Assembly (NCBI GenBank): GCA_030674155.1
Contig: CM060325.1
Location: 48,314,193-48,378,192 of the forward strand
Source: Stramonita haemastoma
Taxonomy: Eukaryota; Mollusca; Gastropoda; Neogastropoda; Muricidae
DNA: 64,000 nucleotides
Reading direction: 5' to 3'
Part shown: positions 1 through 30,621 of the stretch, piece by piece
Layout of the letters: every line of letters begins with the position of its first letter
Numbering within the stretch: the first letter of the stretch is position 1
Made by a program: the position numbers and the translations under genes
The notes under the pieces: model-generated
What the model saw: only the letters and a program-made list of their open reading frames with translations
Told to the model about the DNA's origin: nothing
The model's database searches: none

Positions 1-26
1 AAGTGTACAAATGCATATATATATAT

Positions 27-32
27 TTTATT
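27..32 (-). terminator. Candidate polyadenylation signal
   Basis: AATAAA on the minus strand, about 1.9 kb downstream of the stop codon at 1903. It is the only exact hexamer noticed between that stop and the window edge. A weak call, since the motif is common in AT-rich DNA. Confidence 0.25.
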
Positions 33-573
33 GAAGATTAGCTCAGTAAAGGGAAAAAACAAAATTTTGATTCAAGGAGATAGACCAGAAGACAGTTCGG
101 CAGTTGGATATATATAAATGCATTCAAATAACAAAGAGCATGAAATACACCAAGGCACTCACTGTTCATGAATACATAAGGCACAGTCATAAAAAGACAA
201 TATTGTACTTTGATAGAGAAACTGAGACGCAATGAATGGCCGCAAAACATAAGGGGGTAACAAGCATTGAGTAAAGTGGACAAAAGGAACAAATAAGCAA
301 AGGGGAGAATACAAATGCTTGAAAATGCTAAAGATAATTTATATGTATTGAGTTAAGAGTTTGTGTATGCGTCCGTATGTATAATACAAAATACATGTAC
401 ACAAGAATGTGTGCTGTCAATATATGAAAAGTGATATAAGTTTTTTAAAAAAATTCTGCACACCCATGCCAAGCCACATGCACACCCCACACGCTCAATT
501 GTGGTGACATACTCTCCCTGGGACAGCAGCCTGAATTTCATGCAGAAAAATCTGCCATGACTTACACGCACGC

Positions 574-579
574 ACGCAA

Positions 580-672
<93 letters not shown>
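574..672. repeat. GCAC then CA microsatellite
   Basis: GCAC repeats run into a CA dinucleotide array with small interruptions. Frames through it give Cys/Val-rich pseudo-peptides that are not genes. Confidence 0.95.
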
Positions 673-673
<1 letters not shown>

Positions 674-1507
674 TACACCTTACATTATCATCAAAAGAAT
701 TCAAATAATCAGGCATAGGTTTTGGATCTTATCTAAGCTTCTTTCACACATCCAACCTTATTCTTTTTAAATTCTAATTCAAAAAGAAAAAAATGGAAGA
801 AGAGGGATCTCCAGAGAAAAAAACATATGCTAATAGTGCTGACTAAAAGAAAAATTATTCAGCAAAAGAATTGAGAGAAAAAATATGTATGTTTTATGGC
901 AATTTTCTTTTCAATGTACATACAGTTTTGTTTTAATCATTATTGTTTGTAATTATAGAAAAACATTAAAAACAACACAGAGTTTTATGGAAAAAAAAGG
1001 GAGAGGATTGGGAGGAAGAGGACCCTAAAAAAAAATATGGGGATAAAAAAACTTACACACAAGAATGAACCCACAAACTGACAAAGTTTCCCCATTGTGC
1101 AAAACCTGGTTCTTCCACCCCTTTGTATAAACCCACACACAACAGCCAAAAACTGTTCAAGGAAAAAATGTTGTTTTGTTCTCAATGAAAATTTAGCAGA
1201 TCAATCAAACCACATTCAATTTTAGAGCATTCATACCTTAGAAAAATCCCTAAGCCATTGTGCAAACTCAGAACACATAACTCACACACAATGACATGTA
1301 TAAGTATGCATGTAAAAAAAAAAAAAAAAAAAGCATATCAAAACAAAACAGTGATTGCACTGTAATGTTGTAAAAGGATCTATGATAATATCTTTACAAA
1401 AATTGTAAAAGTATTTTAAAGCAAGTAAAAAAAGAAACATAAACAAAAAAATTAAGAAATAAAATACCTTTTCAATGATTACGATTTTTTTTCACCCACA
1501 AATGAGA

Positions 1508-1578
<71 letters not shown>

Positions 1579-1594
1579 CACACACACACACACA
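1508..1594. repeat. CT then CA microsatellite
   Basis: About 34 CT units followed by about 8 CA units. The paired CT/CA arrangement recurs throughout the window. Confidence 0.95.
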
Positions 1595-1902
1595 ATCATA
1601 AAAAATTTAAAAAATTCACACAAAGAGCTTTTTTTTAAAAGTCAAAAACATTCAAACAGATGGAAGATGGCCATGGACTAAAAAAAACAACAACAAAAAC
1701 CCCTATGTAATCCAATGCACACTTCTGGAGAGGGAGGGGGGGGGGGGGGAGGTAGGGGTCTGAAAAACAGAAACAACATCAAAGATATCACACACATCTA
1801 CCAATCACCGACAACAGATCATTTGATTATGCTGCATGATAATTATCCATTTTCTGAAGCACGTTCATCAAAAATACATTCACTCCCACTTAAATGAATG
1901 AA

Positions 1903-3537
1903 TCAAAGCAAGCGATGGGTAGCGGTGATGACGCTCAGCCTTTTACCCATGATTTCTGGCAGCGCGTTGCTCATCGAGCTCAGCTTGGCCTCCAGGGGTC
2001 TGTCCACATGCTGCAAGAGCTGCTTCCTGTCCACGCCCTCCATAGTGGCTGCTGACTGCTCGGCAGGGTGACCCATTGCACCGGCACCCCCCACCGCATA
2101 ACGCACCGTCCCCCCACCCACACCCCCTCCCCCTTCCTTCTGCACTGCCCACGTCTTGGGCCGGTTGCCACCAAACTCGGAATGAAGAGGGACGTTTCGC
2201 ATTTTCTCGATATCAAAGTTGGTCATGGCAATAGCAGAGCGGGCCGTGCTGATGGCGTTAGAGTCTGGGTCTTTCGGGAGAGGCTGGGGGTGGGAGGAGG
2301 CACAGGCAAGCACAATCATGAGATCCTCCTCCCCCTCCACCGATTCTGGTTCAGGGGAAGGGGAGCGGTCTCGACTAGACGTGCTCTTCTCCATCTGCTT
2401 TTGTTTAGGAGTCAATTTTTCCAAAGGGCGGAGAGGCACTTCTCGTTTACACATTGGTATCACAGTGAAGAGATCCTCTCCAAAGTCACTGCCATGCTGC
2501 TTGGTACTCTGAATCGTGGGCTTTGCTGTCTCTGGCACACGCACCTCTTTCAGTTTTTTGGACAAATGTGTTGGGGAGTGGTTGGGGGCCGAGCTAGGTT
2601 CTGTTGCAGGTTTTTTGCTAACCACAGGTGCATAAGGGATCTGCAGTTCTTTCTCTAAGGCACTGAGGCGTGTGTTGAACTTCTCCATGAAGAGGTCACT
2701 TGCAGATTTCATGAGCTGCTGTTCCCTGGCTGGAAGGCGTCTGCTAAAATGTATGGTGTCAGGAGGTTGGTCTGTCTGCACAGGTCTGAATAAGGACTCC
2801 CTATACTGACCAGTTCGGCCAACACTAAAAGTGTTCTGCATGGAAGCACCCTCCTCACCACCACTTCTGAATTGATTTTCCAAATCTCGCCTCAAGTTTT
2901 TCTGAGCTTGGCGCATCTCTGGAGTCATCCGAGACTTGTCTGATTTGGTTTTCTTCATCATAGGCCATTCCTTCACATCTCTGATAGGCTTGTGATTGCG
3001 GTAGTAACCATTGTTGGGTACATAACGGTATGTCACTGGTTCTACATTACCCTTCCATGAAGGACACTGCTGTACACCAAAGTCTTCGTCCACACATCGT
3101 ACTGCAGCTCGACTGTTCACAGTGTTCTTTTTTAGAGAAGACTGTGTTTTGTGTTGAGTCGGTTGTGATGGTGGCTGAGCGATATATTTTGGGTAAGGGA
3201 CCACCACACCCCAACCTGATGCTGCCTCCCTCCAGTCATCCACAACAGAGCACTCAAACACAAGCGCATCATCCAAAGAACACTGCTCACTATTGTGCAG
3301 AAGTTTCTCTGTTAAACTCTGGCTGATCTGAGCAGAGAAATGTGAAGGGGCTGAATGAGCTCCAGCCCGTTTTGGCACATCTCGGCACAATGGCTCTGGC
3401 AGACTACGATCTGTGTCTACTAGGCCTAGGTCCGACTCATAGTTGACAGATTTACCGGAGGTGTTTTCATGCACCACTGAGCGAGGTGTGGTTGTGTAAC
3501 TTTCAAACTTCAAAGCATCAGCGCTATAAGACGGCAT
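1903..3537 (-). CDS. Uncharacterised 544-residue protein, single exon
   Basis: I do not recognise the family. The ORF runs from ATG at 3537 to TGA at 1903. An in-frame TAG lies four codons upstream of the ATG, so this is the first usable Met unless the 5' end is spliced. The composition is protein-like and not a simple repeat: hydrophilic, rich in Ser, Pro, Lys, Glu and Arg, with no evident signal peptide or membrane span. A Tyr-rich patch (YRYVPNNGYYRNHK) lies near residue 170. Basic stretches with likely helical or coiled-coil character follow at roughly 195-220 and 265-300. A Gly-rich run falls near 465-485. The C-terminus reads LSVITATHRLL. The protein looks intracellular and largely disordered. 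It may be a lineage-restricted gene or an intronless retrocopy. The overlapping frames on both strands are shadows. Confidence 0.68.
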   Translation of the reverse strand: MPSYSADALKFESYTTTPRSVVHENTSGKSVNYESDLGLVDTDRSLPEPLCRDVPKRAGAHSAPSHFSAQISQSLTEKLLHNSEQCSLDDALVFECSVVDDWREAASGWGVVVPYPKYIAQPPSQPTQHKTQSSLKKNTVNSRAAVRCVDEDFGVQQCPSWKGNVEPVTYRYVPNNGYYRNHKPIRDVKEWPMMKKTKSDKSRMTPEMRQAQKNLRRDLENQFRSGGEEGASMQNTFSVGRTGQYRESLFRPVQTDQPPDTIHFSRRLPAREQQLMKSASDLFMEKFNTRLSALEKELQIPYAPVVSKKPATEPSSAPNHSPTHLSKKLKEVRVPETAKPTIQSTKQHGSDFGEDLFTVIPMCKREVPLRPLEKLTPKQKQMEKSTSSRDRSPSPEPESVEGEEDLMIVLACASSHPQPLPKDPDSNAISTARSAIAMTNFDIEKMRNVPLHSEFGGNRPKTWAVQKEGGGGVGGGTVRYAVGGAGAMGHPAEQSAATMEGVDRKQLLQHVDRPLEAKLSSMSNALPEIMGKRLSVITATHRLL

Positions 3538-4200
3538 TGTATCCTGCTTCTATGCTAGCTATACAACCAGCCACACCTGTGATTGATATCAACTGTTAAT
3601 GAACGGCATCGGTTCTGATAACTGAAATATCAAACCAGTTTTAACTTTGAAGACACCATTGTCGTCTGCTTCGCTGTAATTTTGTTTTGGCTCACTGTTA
3701 GTTGTTGTTAAAGCACCACACAATAAAACTGAAAGTGATATTTAGAATGTAGATGTCACTTAATGTTGGCTATTTCATTGTACAACAGGCAGTTATGAAC
3801 GCAGATGTCACCAAAACGAACTGCTACACACATACGGTTTTCTTCACCTGTTGATTAAACAATTTTCAACTTCGTCGGGCAACCAGAAACTGTATGAAGA
3901 AATCTCTACGAAAGTGACGACAAAACAGAAGTTTTCCAGAATACTCACACTCTCAAACATAATGTAGCAGTTCCCACTCGAATGAAAGTTGTGACGGAAA
4001 CAGACCACAACCAAAGAAAACCAGATTCCACACACAAGCCCTACCACACAGCACTTCACAGCTGTGTTCCTTTCATTCGAACAGCAAGCCCTCCGCTTGC
4101 TCTCTCCCAGGGCAACTTGAACTCTCGTCGAGGTCGCGAGAGTGTAGTTTCGTACAAATGTTATCGAAAAGGAAAATGTTACATCTACAGATGGTTCCCT
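3538..4200 (-). promoter_or_regulatory. Presumed 5' region/promoter of the 544-codon ORF
   Basis: Sequence upstream of the minus-strand ATG. The more GC-rich patch at about 4070-4160 contains TCGCGAGA (4134-4141), eight bases of the TCTCGCGAGA element seen in animal housekeeping promoters. It also has CAGGGCAAC, which resembles an RFX half-site. Promoter identity is inferred from position and motifs only. Confidence 0.3.
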
Positions 4201-5181
4201 GGGAAATAAAGTTTATCAAATGATATATTAATAGCTTTCAACGACTCTGGATTACAATTTCCTACTTTTCTCCCACTGCTTTTCTTCACCTTCTGCACGT
4301 ACCTGATCATGTAAATAAATCAGACATGACTCTGCATGTGTAGTGCATATGTACCCAAAGAGTGCATTAGTTTTGCATATAGAAACGAAAGTAGGTAAAA
4401 TGGCAAGTTGAAACAACACATAAATAAAACTGAAATCAATTTAAAACATTTCTTAAATAGCTTTCACTTTGTTTGCTTGTGCGTTAGTTTATTTTTTAGT
4501 TTTATTTTTACATGACCAATATTGTTTTAAAATTACAAACAAAACTTTTTAATGAAGATCTGTAGATGTTGTATTCGTGGCCTTGGGCCTAGGTTTACAT
4601 CTGTCTGGATATTTCCCCATGGCTCTATATTCCTACGATCAAAATGAAGGTAGCCACAGAATGATGCCTGAAGTATCATCCTACAATCATATATGTAGTG
4701 GTATTGTGGTGTTGTGTTTTGTGTTGTTGTTCTATAATTACTGTTGCAATGTATAGTGATATGTTGTATTGTGTTGCATTGTGTTATGTTGTTTTGTGCT
4801 TTTTTGTGTTGTGTTGTGCTGTGGTGTGCTGTGTTGTGTTGTGTTGTCTACGACTTTCAGTCACAGCAGAGTTCTCTGCATGAAATTTGAGCAGCTATTT
4901 CTGGGGAGAGCATGTTGCTACATGAGCAATGCCACCTTTTCTGTTTTTCTTTTTAAAAAAAATTTCTGTCTGCATGTGTATTTGTTTCCCAAAGAGACTA
5001 GCTTCTGCTTTGACAGAACATTTGCCAAGGGCAATTCTCTCGTTGCCAGGGGCTCTTTTACATGTGCTCAATGCAAGTTACACACATGACCTCAGTTAAT
5101 CATCTCATCTGAAAGACTAGCATTGGACCACCACTCAGAAGTCTAATAGATGAAGGAAAAGCTTAGGTTTCAAACATGCAC

Positions 5182-5196
5182 ACGCGTGTGTGTGTA

Positions 5197-5228
<32 letters not shown>

Positions 5229-5246
5229 TGTGTGTTGCGTGATATG
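5182..5246. repeat. GT microsatellite
   Basis: Interrupted GT dinucleotide array with TATG interruptions. Confidence 0.9.
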
Positions 5247-5439
5247 TGTTTGGATATATGCGTTTTCTTTTCTAATATAAAGCTCTTAAAAATGATAGTT
5301 AAAGTCCACATTTTTTAAGAGTTCGTCTTTGAAGAAGAAACAGAACAATATTGATAGGATGGCATTTGGAGTTGGTGGGAGGAGTGGAGTGGGGAGGGGG
5401 GGGATTCTGAAGTGAAGAAAAGTGTGTCAGCTAAACTTG

Positions 5440-5640
5440 TGGGTCTGACAAAGCATGAGGCCCTGTCTGGGGTCAGAACAAGGCCCTTTGATTAGATGTT
5501 TAACAATGTTTCTTGTTGCTGTTGTTGTTGTTGCTGTATCAGCTCCAGATATCTGAGGCAGAACAAGGCCCCTTGACAAGATGTTAAGTGCTGTTTGTTG
5601 TTGTTGTTGTTGTTGTATCATCTCCAGATTGACACTTTAC
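5440..5640 (+). repeat. Two tandem units ending in GTT repeats
   Basis: Two similar units of about 100 bp each contain AGAACAAGGCCC, a Gly/Thr-poor spacer with AGATGTT, a GTT array and then TATCA(G/T)CTCCAGAT. This looks like a tandem duplication of a retroelement 3' end with a GTT tail. Confidence 0.6.
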
Positions 5641-6555
5641 GGGTCACCCAGAATATAGCACACTGCCACAATCTTACCCGAGATTCATCCTGAGACTGAC
5701 AGTACACTGGGGATGAGAATGTTGCATCTATGCCTGTTTTCAAGTCTCACCTGCCTGTCATGTCAGCATCACCAGGCATGGCATTAGCTGCCATAGCTTG
5801 TCATAGAGACAGCCAAACTCCAACTTCAGAGGATTTTTTTGTTCTTCACAGAGAGCACAGGTTGCCATGGCTGAAGACAATCTGAACAGAACATGTTAAA
5901 GCATTGCAGCATTTTAATCAAGGTCTTCCCTTTTTTGTTTGTTTGTTTATTAACAAGTTTTATCAGGTGGAAGATAATTGCTCCTTGCAGTGGCTTTTCT
6001 TTTATATCGTATCATCATCAGAGGCATGTTTCGAAAAGCAAACTAATCCAAAAGTATAAAATACTATGCATAAACCAATGCAGCTCACTCACTCTCTCTC
6101 ACAGACAGAAAACAACAAAGAGAGAAAACGAGACACAGAGAGAACAAAAGACAGATAGTGAGATACAGAAAGAAGAAAAGACAAAGTCCATATTCTAACA
6201 GACTGCAAAACAAAAATCAAGACCGATAACAAACTGAGCAGTATGCACAAGAGACTCTCCCCCTCTGACACAAAGATAATGAAAGGCAGAGCAAAAGAGC
6301 AAGAAGGAAAAACAAAAAAAAATAATAAAGTACCGCCACAAGTCACACAACAAGAGTGATATTCAAGTGAGCAGTACGCACGTACAAAAGACTTGCACAG
6401 CACTGTCCAGATCATTTATTATCCAGTCATGTTTATGTACACAAATCACAGAGGAGCTGAACAAACCAACCAAGAGTATGTGCACCGTTTGCACAAATAG
6501 ACAGAGTAGCCTGGATGAGAATGTAACAGATAAAATGAACAACCAACAGATCAAA

Positions 6556-6557
<2 letters not shown>

Positions 6558-6633
<76 letters not shown>

Positions 6634-6634
6634 A

Positions 6635-6665
<31 letters not shown>

Positions 6666-6678
6666 TGTGTGTGTGGTG
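6558..6678. repeat. GT microsatellite
   Basis: About 120 bp of nearly pure GT with a few GTG interruptions. Confidence 0.95.
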
Positions 6679-7847
6679 TGTGAGGGAATGGGTGTCATAT
6701 GCTCTTAGCTGGTTAATTTGGGTGATGATGTCATAAAATATGCAAATATTACAAATGCATCTATATTATGCAACTCTGCATACGTCATATATATACTGTC
6801 ATACATGTGTAAAAGACTGACAACGATGAAAGTGGGAAACAAAACAAAACAGAGAAAAATATCTATGTAAAAGGAATTCCCATCCATCAGTCTACAAAGC
6901 AAAAAGAAAAAAAAAAGTGTTCAGAAGACAAAACACTACTACAAGCATACACTACTGTGCAATTCACTTTGCAAGATTTCAGTTCAGGAACATCATGACA
7001 AACAGGAATATTCAGCATACAGATGTACAATACATAAAACACAATTGCATATAGATCTACAATCAATGTATAACACAATATATGGGTCATTCTCTGAAAA
7101 CCATATGATATCCCACTTTTATGACATCTGATAGCAATTTTTATCTTTCTAAAACAATACATAGCATGAGAAAGGGACATATGAGCACAAATTTCACAGA
7201 TACCTAGACTGGGCCAATATCTAAAAATATGAACAATGATCACATTAATATTCAATTTATGTCCTGATGTGTCATGGACATGATGTGATACAGATTTTCT
7301 TTGTTTCACACACTTATGAACTTCACAATAGCAAAGTACTGGAGACAACTTTTTGCTCTCTCCCAAAGATACTGGGTACATACACTCAAAGTTGTCTGCA
7401 TGTGAAAAAATACCAATACTAACAATAACTTGAATGTCAATATTTTGGTCAAAATTTTCACTCGGAAAACCCTTTCTCTTCCTTCTTACAAGTAAAATCC
7501 ACAGGATTAATAAGATTAATTACATTGGTTTTATTTCCTTTTCCAGCCACTTTTCAAGGATGCCATTTACACCAGTCAAAAGAAAGTTTATTCTTCTTAC
7601 TTATGACAGTCATGTAACAAACCGAAAGGTTAGAGAGAGGCAACTATGGTATCAAACTTTCATTTCAGTTTGGTTGTCAAACTTACTTCCTTTTCACAAT
7701 CATTATCCCTGTATTTGCAATGTACAAATTGGAAACCGTTTGATGCATTCATGATCAGTTTGATTTCAGCCAGTTTTTCCGAGATAGACAAAGGCAAACT
7801 GGATTTAACCTATACTATTATATCAAGTTTTTTTCCTTCTTCGATCC

Positions 7848-7945
7848 TCAGCTAGATCTTTAAGGTTCACCAATGGTGGTGTTTTTGTGTGTGCGACCAT
7901 TTTTGTCCACAATGAAGGTAGTCGTATTCCAACTTCACGGATAAC
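7848..7945 (+). repeat. Family C dispersed repeat
   Basis: A diverged copy of a short unit containing AGGTTCACCAATGGTG, then an (A)ACCATTTTTG block, then AAGGTAGTCGTATTCC and a CTTCA end. The same unit recurs at least a dozen times in this window in both orientations. Confidence 0.7.
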
Positions 7946-9024
7946 CTGTATCTAAAGAAATAAATCTCCAAAGCTGTCTTTGGATTTGATAACTCAGCTA
8001 CAACATTGCATGATGTGTTTGTAATACCAAACAGCCATCCCTTGTCACATATAGTTCACTCAAAATCTTCTCAAAACCCAGAAGATTGGCTGAGTAACAC
8101 TGTTTAAATGATTGTTCTTTTTTTTTTTTTAATAGCATACATTGCTCATGCGTGAGTATTGAAATATTTGTGCTTTACAGCAAGTTCCGACTCCTTCAAT
8201 GAAGCACTCCTCAGTGGTATACATTTTCAGAAAATGACCCTTTCATCTTTAAAAATGAAGCTTACAGCTCACATCTATATAAAAATGACACCTTCACACA
8301 GTTAATACACTAGTCCGTCATGTTAACAGCATTACTGACCACAGAAGCTATCAAAGAACAAAAATAACCCTCACATCCCCTCCTCTAAACATTCAAATCT
8401 GTGACTGAAATTTGTAAAAGGCTGTGACAATGTGCATAACAACGACCAAACAGATGACACAATTTTCACTGCCGACACCTAGAAGCCATCCGCAAAGCAA
8501 AAAAGAACATCAACAACAACACCCACACACAACCAAAAAAAAAAACCAAACCAAAACCGAAACGTGATCCATCTATTAACAACTTCAGACTTTCCTTTCT
8601 TCAGGTTAGTTTGCTGTGTGATCTTGTGGTTTTCTTTACATACAGCATGAAATTGTTCCTTTAAAAAAAATCCTTTCTTTACTTCTTTTCAGGTTCGTGT
8701 GTGATATTTCCAGTGGTAAATCACAGCATTCTTGTTATCTAAATTAAAACCAAAACAAAAACAAGAAACCACATACAACAACAAAGCCCTATCTGTTTTG
8801 AAACTCCATGCCGAAGCCAAAAACCTGACCTACTGTGTGCAATAAATACTGCTCTTCATTCATACTTCGGAGAGAGAAAAAAAAAGAATAAAAGCACTTC
8901 GATATAATATGTATATACACAGATATACATGGACATATTATCCATACAAGGTGGACCGTGGCATCACTTTTGACCAAGTTTTATTTCTCAGGAAGTTATC
9001 AAGATATCAGGGGGGGAGTTTTCG

Positions 9025-9125
9025 TTCCTTGGCTAAAGCTTCAAAGTTCACCAATGATGAGATTGTATTTTAATGCGACCTGTTTTTGCCCACAATTAAG
9101 GTTCCACATTCTGACTTTGGGGTTA
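9025..9125 (+). repeat. Family C dispersed repeat
   Basis: Diverged copy with AAGTTCACCAATGATGAG, TTTTTGCCCAC and CATTCTGACTTTGG in the family order. Confidence 0.65.
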
Positions 9126-11644
9126 AGATACTGAATGAAATTCTGACACACATGCTTGGTACATTACAACAAATAACTGTGCAAAGTTTCAAGCGTTTTA
9201 TGTCAAACCAGTTTGATGGTATGCTGAAAACACATGCAAAAAACTTATACAACTATCAGCAATCCTTGCCTCCTCCACCCTCAACTGAAAAAAAAAGCGC
9301 ACACACACAATTCATATTTTTTCCTGGTTGAGTGAATACAATGGAAGCCTTAATACTTATTAGAACTTGAAAAAGAATAGTTTTTCTGTAATAAATCATT
9401 AAACTTATTTACAAGATGAAAAAAAATGTTCACCAATTTTGGAACTGCAAAAAAACACTACTTACCAGTTCAGGACATGAGTGTTTGCAATCAGTGCACC
9501 CTCTGACATTCCCTCAGCCAGGGAAAAAAAATCAGTATGTGTCAGTGTGCTATTTTTTCAGTGGTAGAGGCGAGGGAAATTATAATGTATAAGCTTTTTT
9601 GTTGTTGTTGTTTTCACAATATTATCAACTGGTTTGAAATAAGACATGAAACTTTGCGCAGTTGTTTGTTGAAGTGTACCAAGTATATGTGCAAAAATTT
9701 CATTCAGGCATCTAGGGCTTCCAGAAAATTTAAAATGGGTCAAAAAGTAATGTCGGAGTCCACCTAAAAAACATGGGAGCGATACATTTCCCCATCTCCA
9801 TCCATGGCAACTTGAGCTATCAATAGCTTCATTTCACAATTTTTATTTTTCAAATACAAAGAAGTAACATAGGCAAAGAAGTTTGCTTGTGTTGCTGTGT
9901 GTGCATAGTTATCTATGCATGCACAAGTCAATACTCTATACACACCTATTACTGATTCTGAATTCCTCCATTTGTTTTCCTTTGTTTTGTTTTGAAGCTG
10001 CCTATTGGGTTGTTTTTTTTCCTAAAAAATAGCTTGATTTTTTTTTTTGTTAACTTCAGTCTGAAAACAGGCACAACAAAGCCCATTGATACTGTTGAGG
10101 TGGAAAAAAAAAAAAGATATGTGGAGAACACTATAAGTAAACACCGTATCACGAACATGAATTGCACAAAACCATTATGACCTTCCTGTCATAAACGATA
10201 ATAATGAAATGTTTGAACACATAATGAACTCCTAGTACAATAATTGGATTACAATACTGACTCAAGATTTTTCTCTATCCGCATAGTTCTTTCTTCTAAA
10301 ATGTCTTTTTTATGTATTTCAAAATGTAGCAAAAGCAGCTCCTTCCCTTTCTTGCCATGGAACTAAGGGTTGGGTTTTCTAGGCCAGGTTCAATGAAGAC
10401 AGTCCTGCAGACTGTTGCGGAAGAGTACCAAAAAAAAATTATTTTTTTTAAATCGCTACTTCCAAGGGTTTAGCTGAAGATTGTCCTTCTATAAATGGGG
10501 TTTTACTCCAACACTCACTCTTAGCAATTTGGCCAACAAGAAAAGAAAACTGTCCCAGGTGATACAGAAAATGGTATCTTATTAACAATACACAGCATCA
10601 CCAGAGAAGAATACATAAGACAAGACAATAAAACAACACCTTTGTATAGGGAAACTGGCAGTCAACCTTGCAACCTTTGCAAAGGGTCGACACTCCAGCA
10701 GCTGAACTATCCAAGTGCCCATTTGCTATCTAAATACTGATTTACTATCCACATACCAAAATCGGGGGTAATTTTTTTAATAAATTTCCACTACTGAACT
10801 TTTCTTCTTCTTTTTTTCACCATAGTCAGAACTTTTTTTTTTCTAGTCTTTGCAAACCACTCCTAGCCAACAAAGATGTCTTAAGCTATTAAGTGAACAC
10901 CCAAAGTACACACCACAAGACTAACAGAGCAAGGCAACCAGACTTTTGTAGTCACTGATAACAAAAATAGCCAATATGGAATTATGTATAAAAAAGAATA
11001 AAATCACCCATGCTACCTGTGATCAAACTGTCAATCTGCTATCCAAACACCCATTTGCAATCCATGGGTCCGACAGCTGACGCTCAAAGATCCACTTTCC
11101 TATGACAGAGCCAGGCTACACCATTGACGCTTTTTCCGTTGTTTACTGATTTTTGTTTGACTGAACTCAGACTTTGTTCACTTAAGTACACAGCTGTTTG
11201 TGCTGTAATGCCAATAGTGTCTCTGGCTTTGAAAACAGGATAAATTACCCCCCCCCCCCCCCACTACCTAACCCAAAAAGAAAACAACAAGAAAAGAACA
11301 ACAACAACAAAGAAAACAAATGTATGAAAGCACACAAAAAGTGTTAAAACAATTTTTTTTAAACACACACACAAAAAAAACTGACAGTCAAAAAGTGATA
11401 AGGTATTGCTGTAAACAGACAGAACTCTCAAAAAGACGCCCTTTTTCTGAGGACACAAATTAAAAACGACAACAACAACAACAAAACTAGATATTCCATG
11501 ACATCACGTGAGCCATGCTCACCACTTCAGATCACTCGACAGTCTTGTATCAAACTAGCAGTGCCAAAACAAAAAAAAACTAAGGCTTCGTCATGTATGT
11601 AGCAAACAATAATAACAAGCTATCCAGAAGTGACCTGGAGAGTA

Positions 11645-29248
<17,604 letters not shown>

Positions 29249-29888
29249 CTGCAGAGAGAAAATAAAAAGAATAATTTTGATTAGCATGACTGTTCCACTT
29301 GTCTTCATATCAATGCACTATATAGTCTACAAACACAAAAAAAATATTCTATGATTCTTGGAATTCAGTGCTCCACTCCCTACAACCCTTTTACCATTCT
29401 GTACCACGATATCTCTTGTGTCCTTCACTCCCTCAGTCCCTGTGTAATTTTATTAAAGTATTCATTTCATGCCTCCATTTTTTTTCACAGACCATATGAA
29501 CAAAGAAGAATGACATTATTAAAAGTTTGTTTTGTCTTACAAGTAAAAAAGCATAAAGATTTACAAAAGGAAATTTAACTCTACACTACTACAGTACATA
29601 AAAAATGTCCTTGGTCAAAATGAACCTGGTTGAATGAGGTCTCTATTCATTGAATTTTATCATTTATTCATAATGTTCTTCAAATCTTTTTTTTTTCATG
29701 ACAATGGAAGGATTATCATTGATGTAATTTATTCAATGAGATACCTGACAAATACTGAAATAGAAAAACTTATTTCATGAATACTTTCTAGTTTCTCTTT
29801 CTGAGCATAAAATAAATTCCCTATCTGGTCTTAATACTCTTACCTCAGGAATGATATTTAAACAGATATAATGCGTGTGCCACAAGAC

Positions 29889-29889
<1 letters not shown>

Positions 29890-29939
<50 letters not shown>

Positions 29940-29955
29940 TGTGTGTGTTTGTTTG
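29890..29955. repeat. GT microsatellite
   Basis: GT array abutting the tail of a family A SINE. Confidence 0.94.
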
Positions 29956-29967
29956 TTGTTGTTTTTT

Positions 29968-30250
29968 TAAATTCTTTTATATTGAGGATAATGGGATAAG
30001 CGCTCTTGTGCTTTTTTACATCCAGTCCCGTGTGTATGCAGTTTTGTAAATGTTATCTGTTCCCACCGACACACGATGACCTACTCTTACGAAAAGTGGA
30101 ACAGGATTTAACATGTGTGCAAGATGATGTTCTGCGTGCGTTCACACACGGGGCCTCGGTTTAAAGTCTCATCCGAAGGACGTTTTGGGGAGAGTGGAGT
30201 CAGCACTGATGTTAACTCCAGGAGAAAAATCTCCTCGACTGGATTTGAAC

Positions 30251-30254
<4 letters not shown>
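29968..30254 (-). mobile_element. Family A SINE whose head is replaced by a GT array
   Basis: Tail and body are intact to GATTTGAACCCG (B-box region), after which the sequence turns directly into GTGTGT rather than GGTCGTCAAATTG. Confidence 0.88.

Positions 30255-30307
<53 letters not shown>
30252..30307. repeat. GT microsatellite
   Basis: About 27 GT units starting inside the SINE head. Confidence 0.96.
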
Positions 30308-30308
<1 letters not shown>

Positions 30309-30621
30309 TCCACAGAAATTGAGAAAAGGGAAGTAGCCTAATAAAGTAATAATGGTGTATTTAAATTAATATATATGTATTCTTTATTTCTTGTATTCTG
30401 ACAGATAAAGATTGCTACTTTGGCCTATATCACAGTATTACTAATAATACTAAACAAATACGAAAGAGATGTCATGATCTGTAAGGTATGCCTACGTCAT
30501 TAAAACTTAAAAACACATCAACAAATAAGAAATACATAACCGAAGGTGACAACAACTGGCAAAATGAAATGTTTGCAGAAACAGACAAGAGCTTTTCTTA
30601 AGTAACTGTACTCGTACTTAC

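Larger units (their letters stand above)
1..1902. other. AT-rich flank, probably 3' UTR of the minus-strand ORF
   Basis: No coding exon is visible on either strand. The stretch is AT-rich, with a GCAC/CA array near 574-672, a CT/CA array near 1508-1594 and a G-run near 1738-1750. It lies downstream of the minus-strand gene that stops at 1903. The only TTTATT I see here (27-32) would be an AATAAA on the minus strand, so the stretch may be a long 3' UTR. This is inference. Confidence 0.4.
4201..11644. other. Long non-genic stretch with repeats
   Basis: I see no supportable gene. The open frames present, including one of 164 codons at 6887-7381 on the minus strand, lack splice context, family motifs and coding-like composition. 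The stretch holds GT-rich low-complexity DNA at about 4700-4850, two GT arrays, a tandem pair of GTT-tailed units near 5440-5640, family C repeat copies near 7850 and 9030, and a C-run at about 11250-11263. Part of it may be 3' UTR of the minus-strand PH gene, which stops at 11645. Confidence 0.5.

Noticed and set aside
2068..2658. 196-codon plus-strand frame
   Set aside because: Opposite-strand shadow of the 544-codon minus-strand ORF; no independent start context or family.
5893..6415. Frames of about 100 codons on both strands
   Set aside because: Low-complexity AGA/CTC-rich DNA with no domain, no conservation signal visible and no splice context.
6887..7381. 164-codon minus-strand frame
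   Set aside because: AT-rich, hydrophobic/Cys mixed text with no recognisable domain, no splice context and no codon-composition support; probably chance in non-coding DNA.
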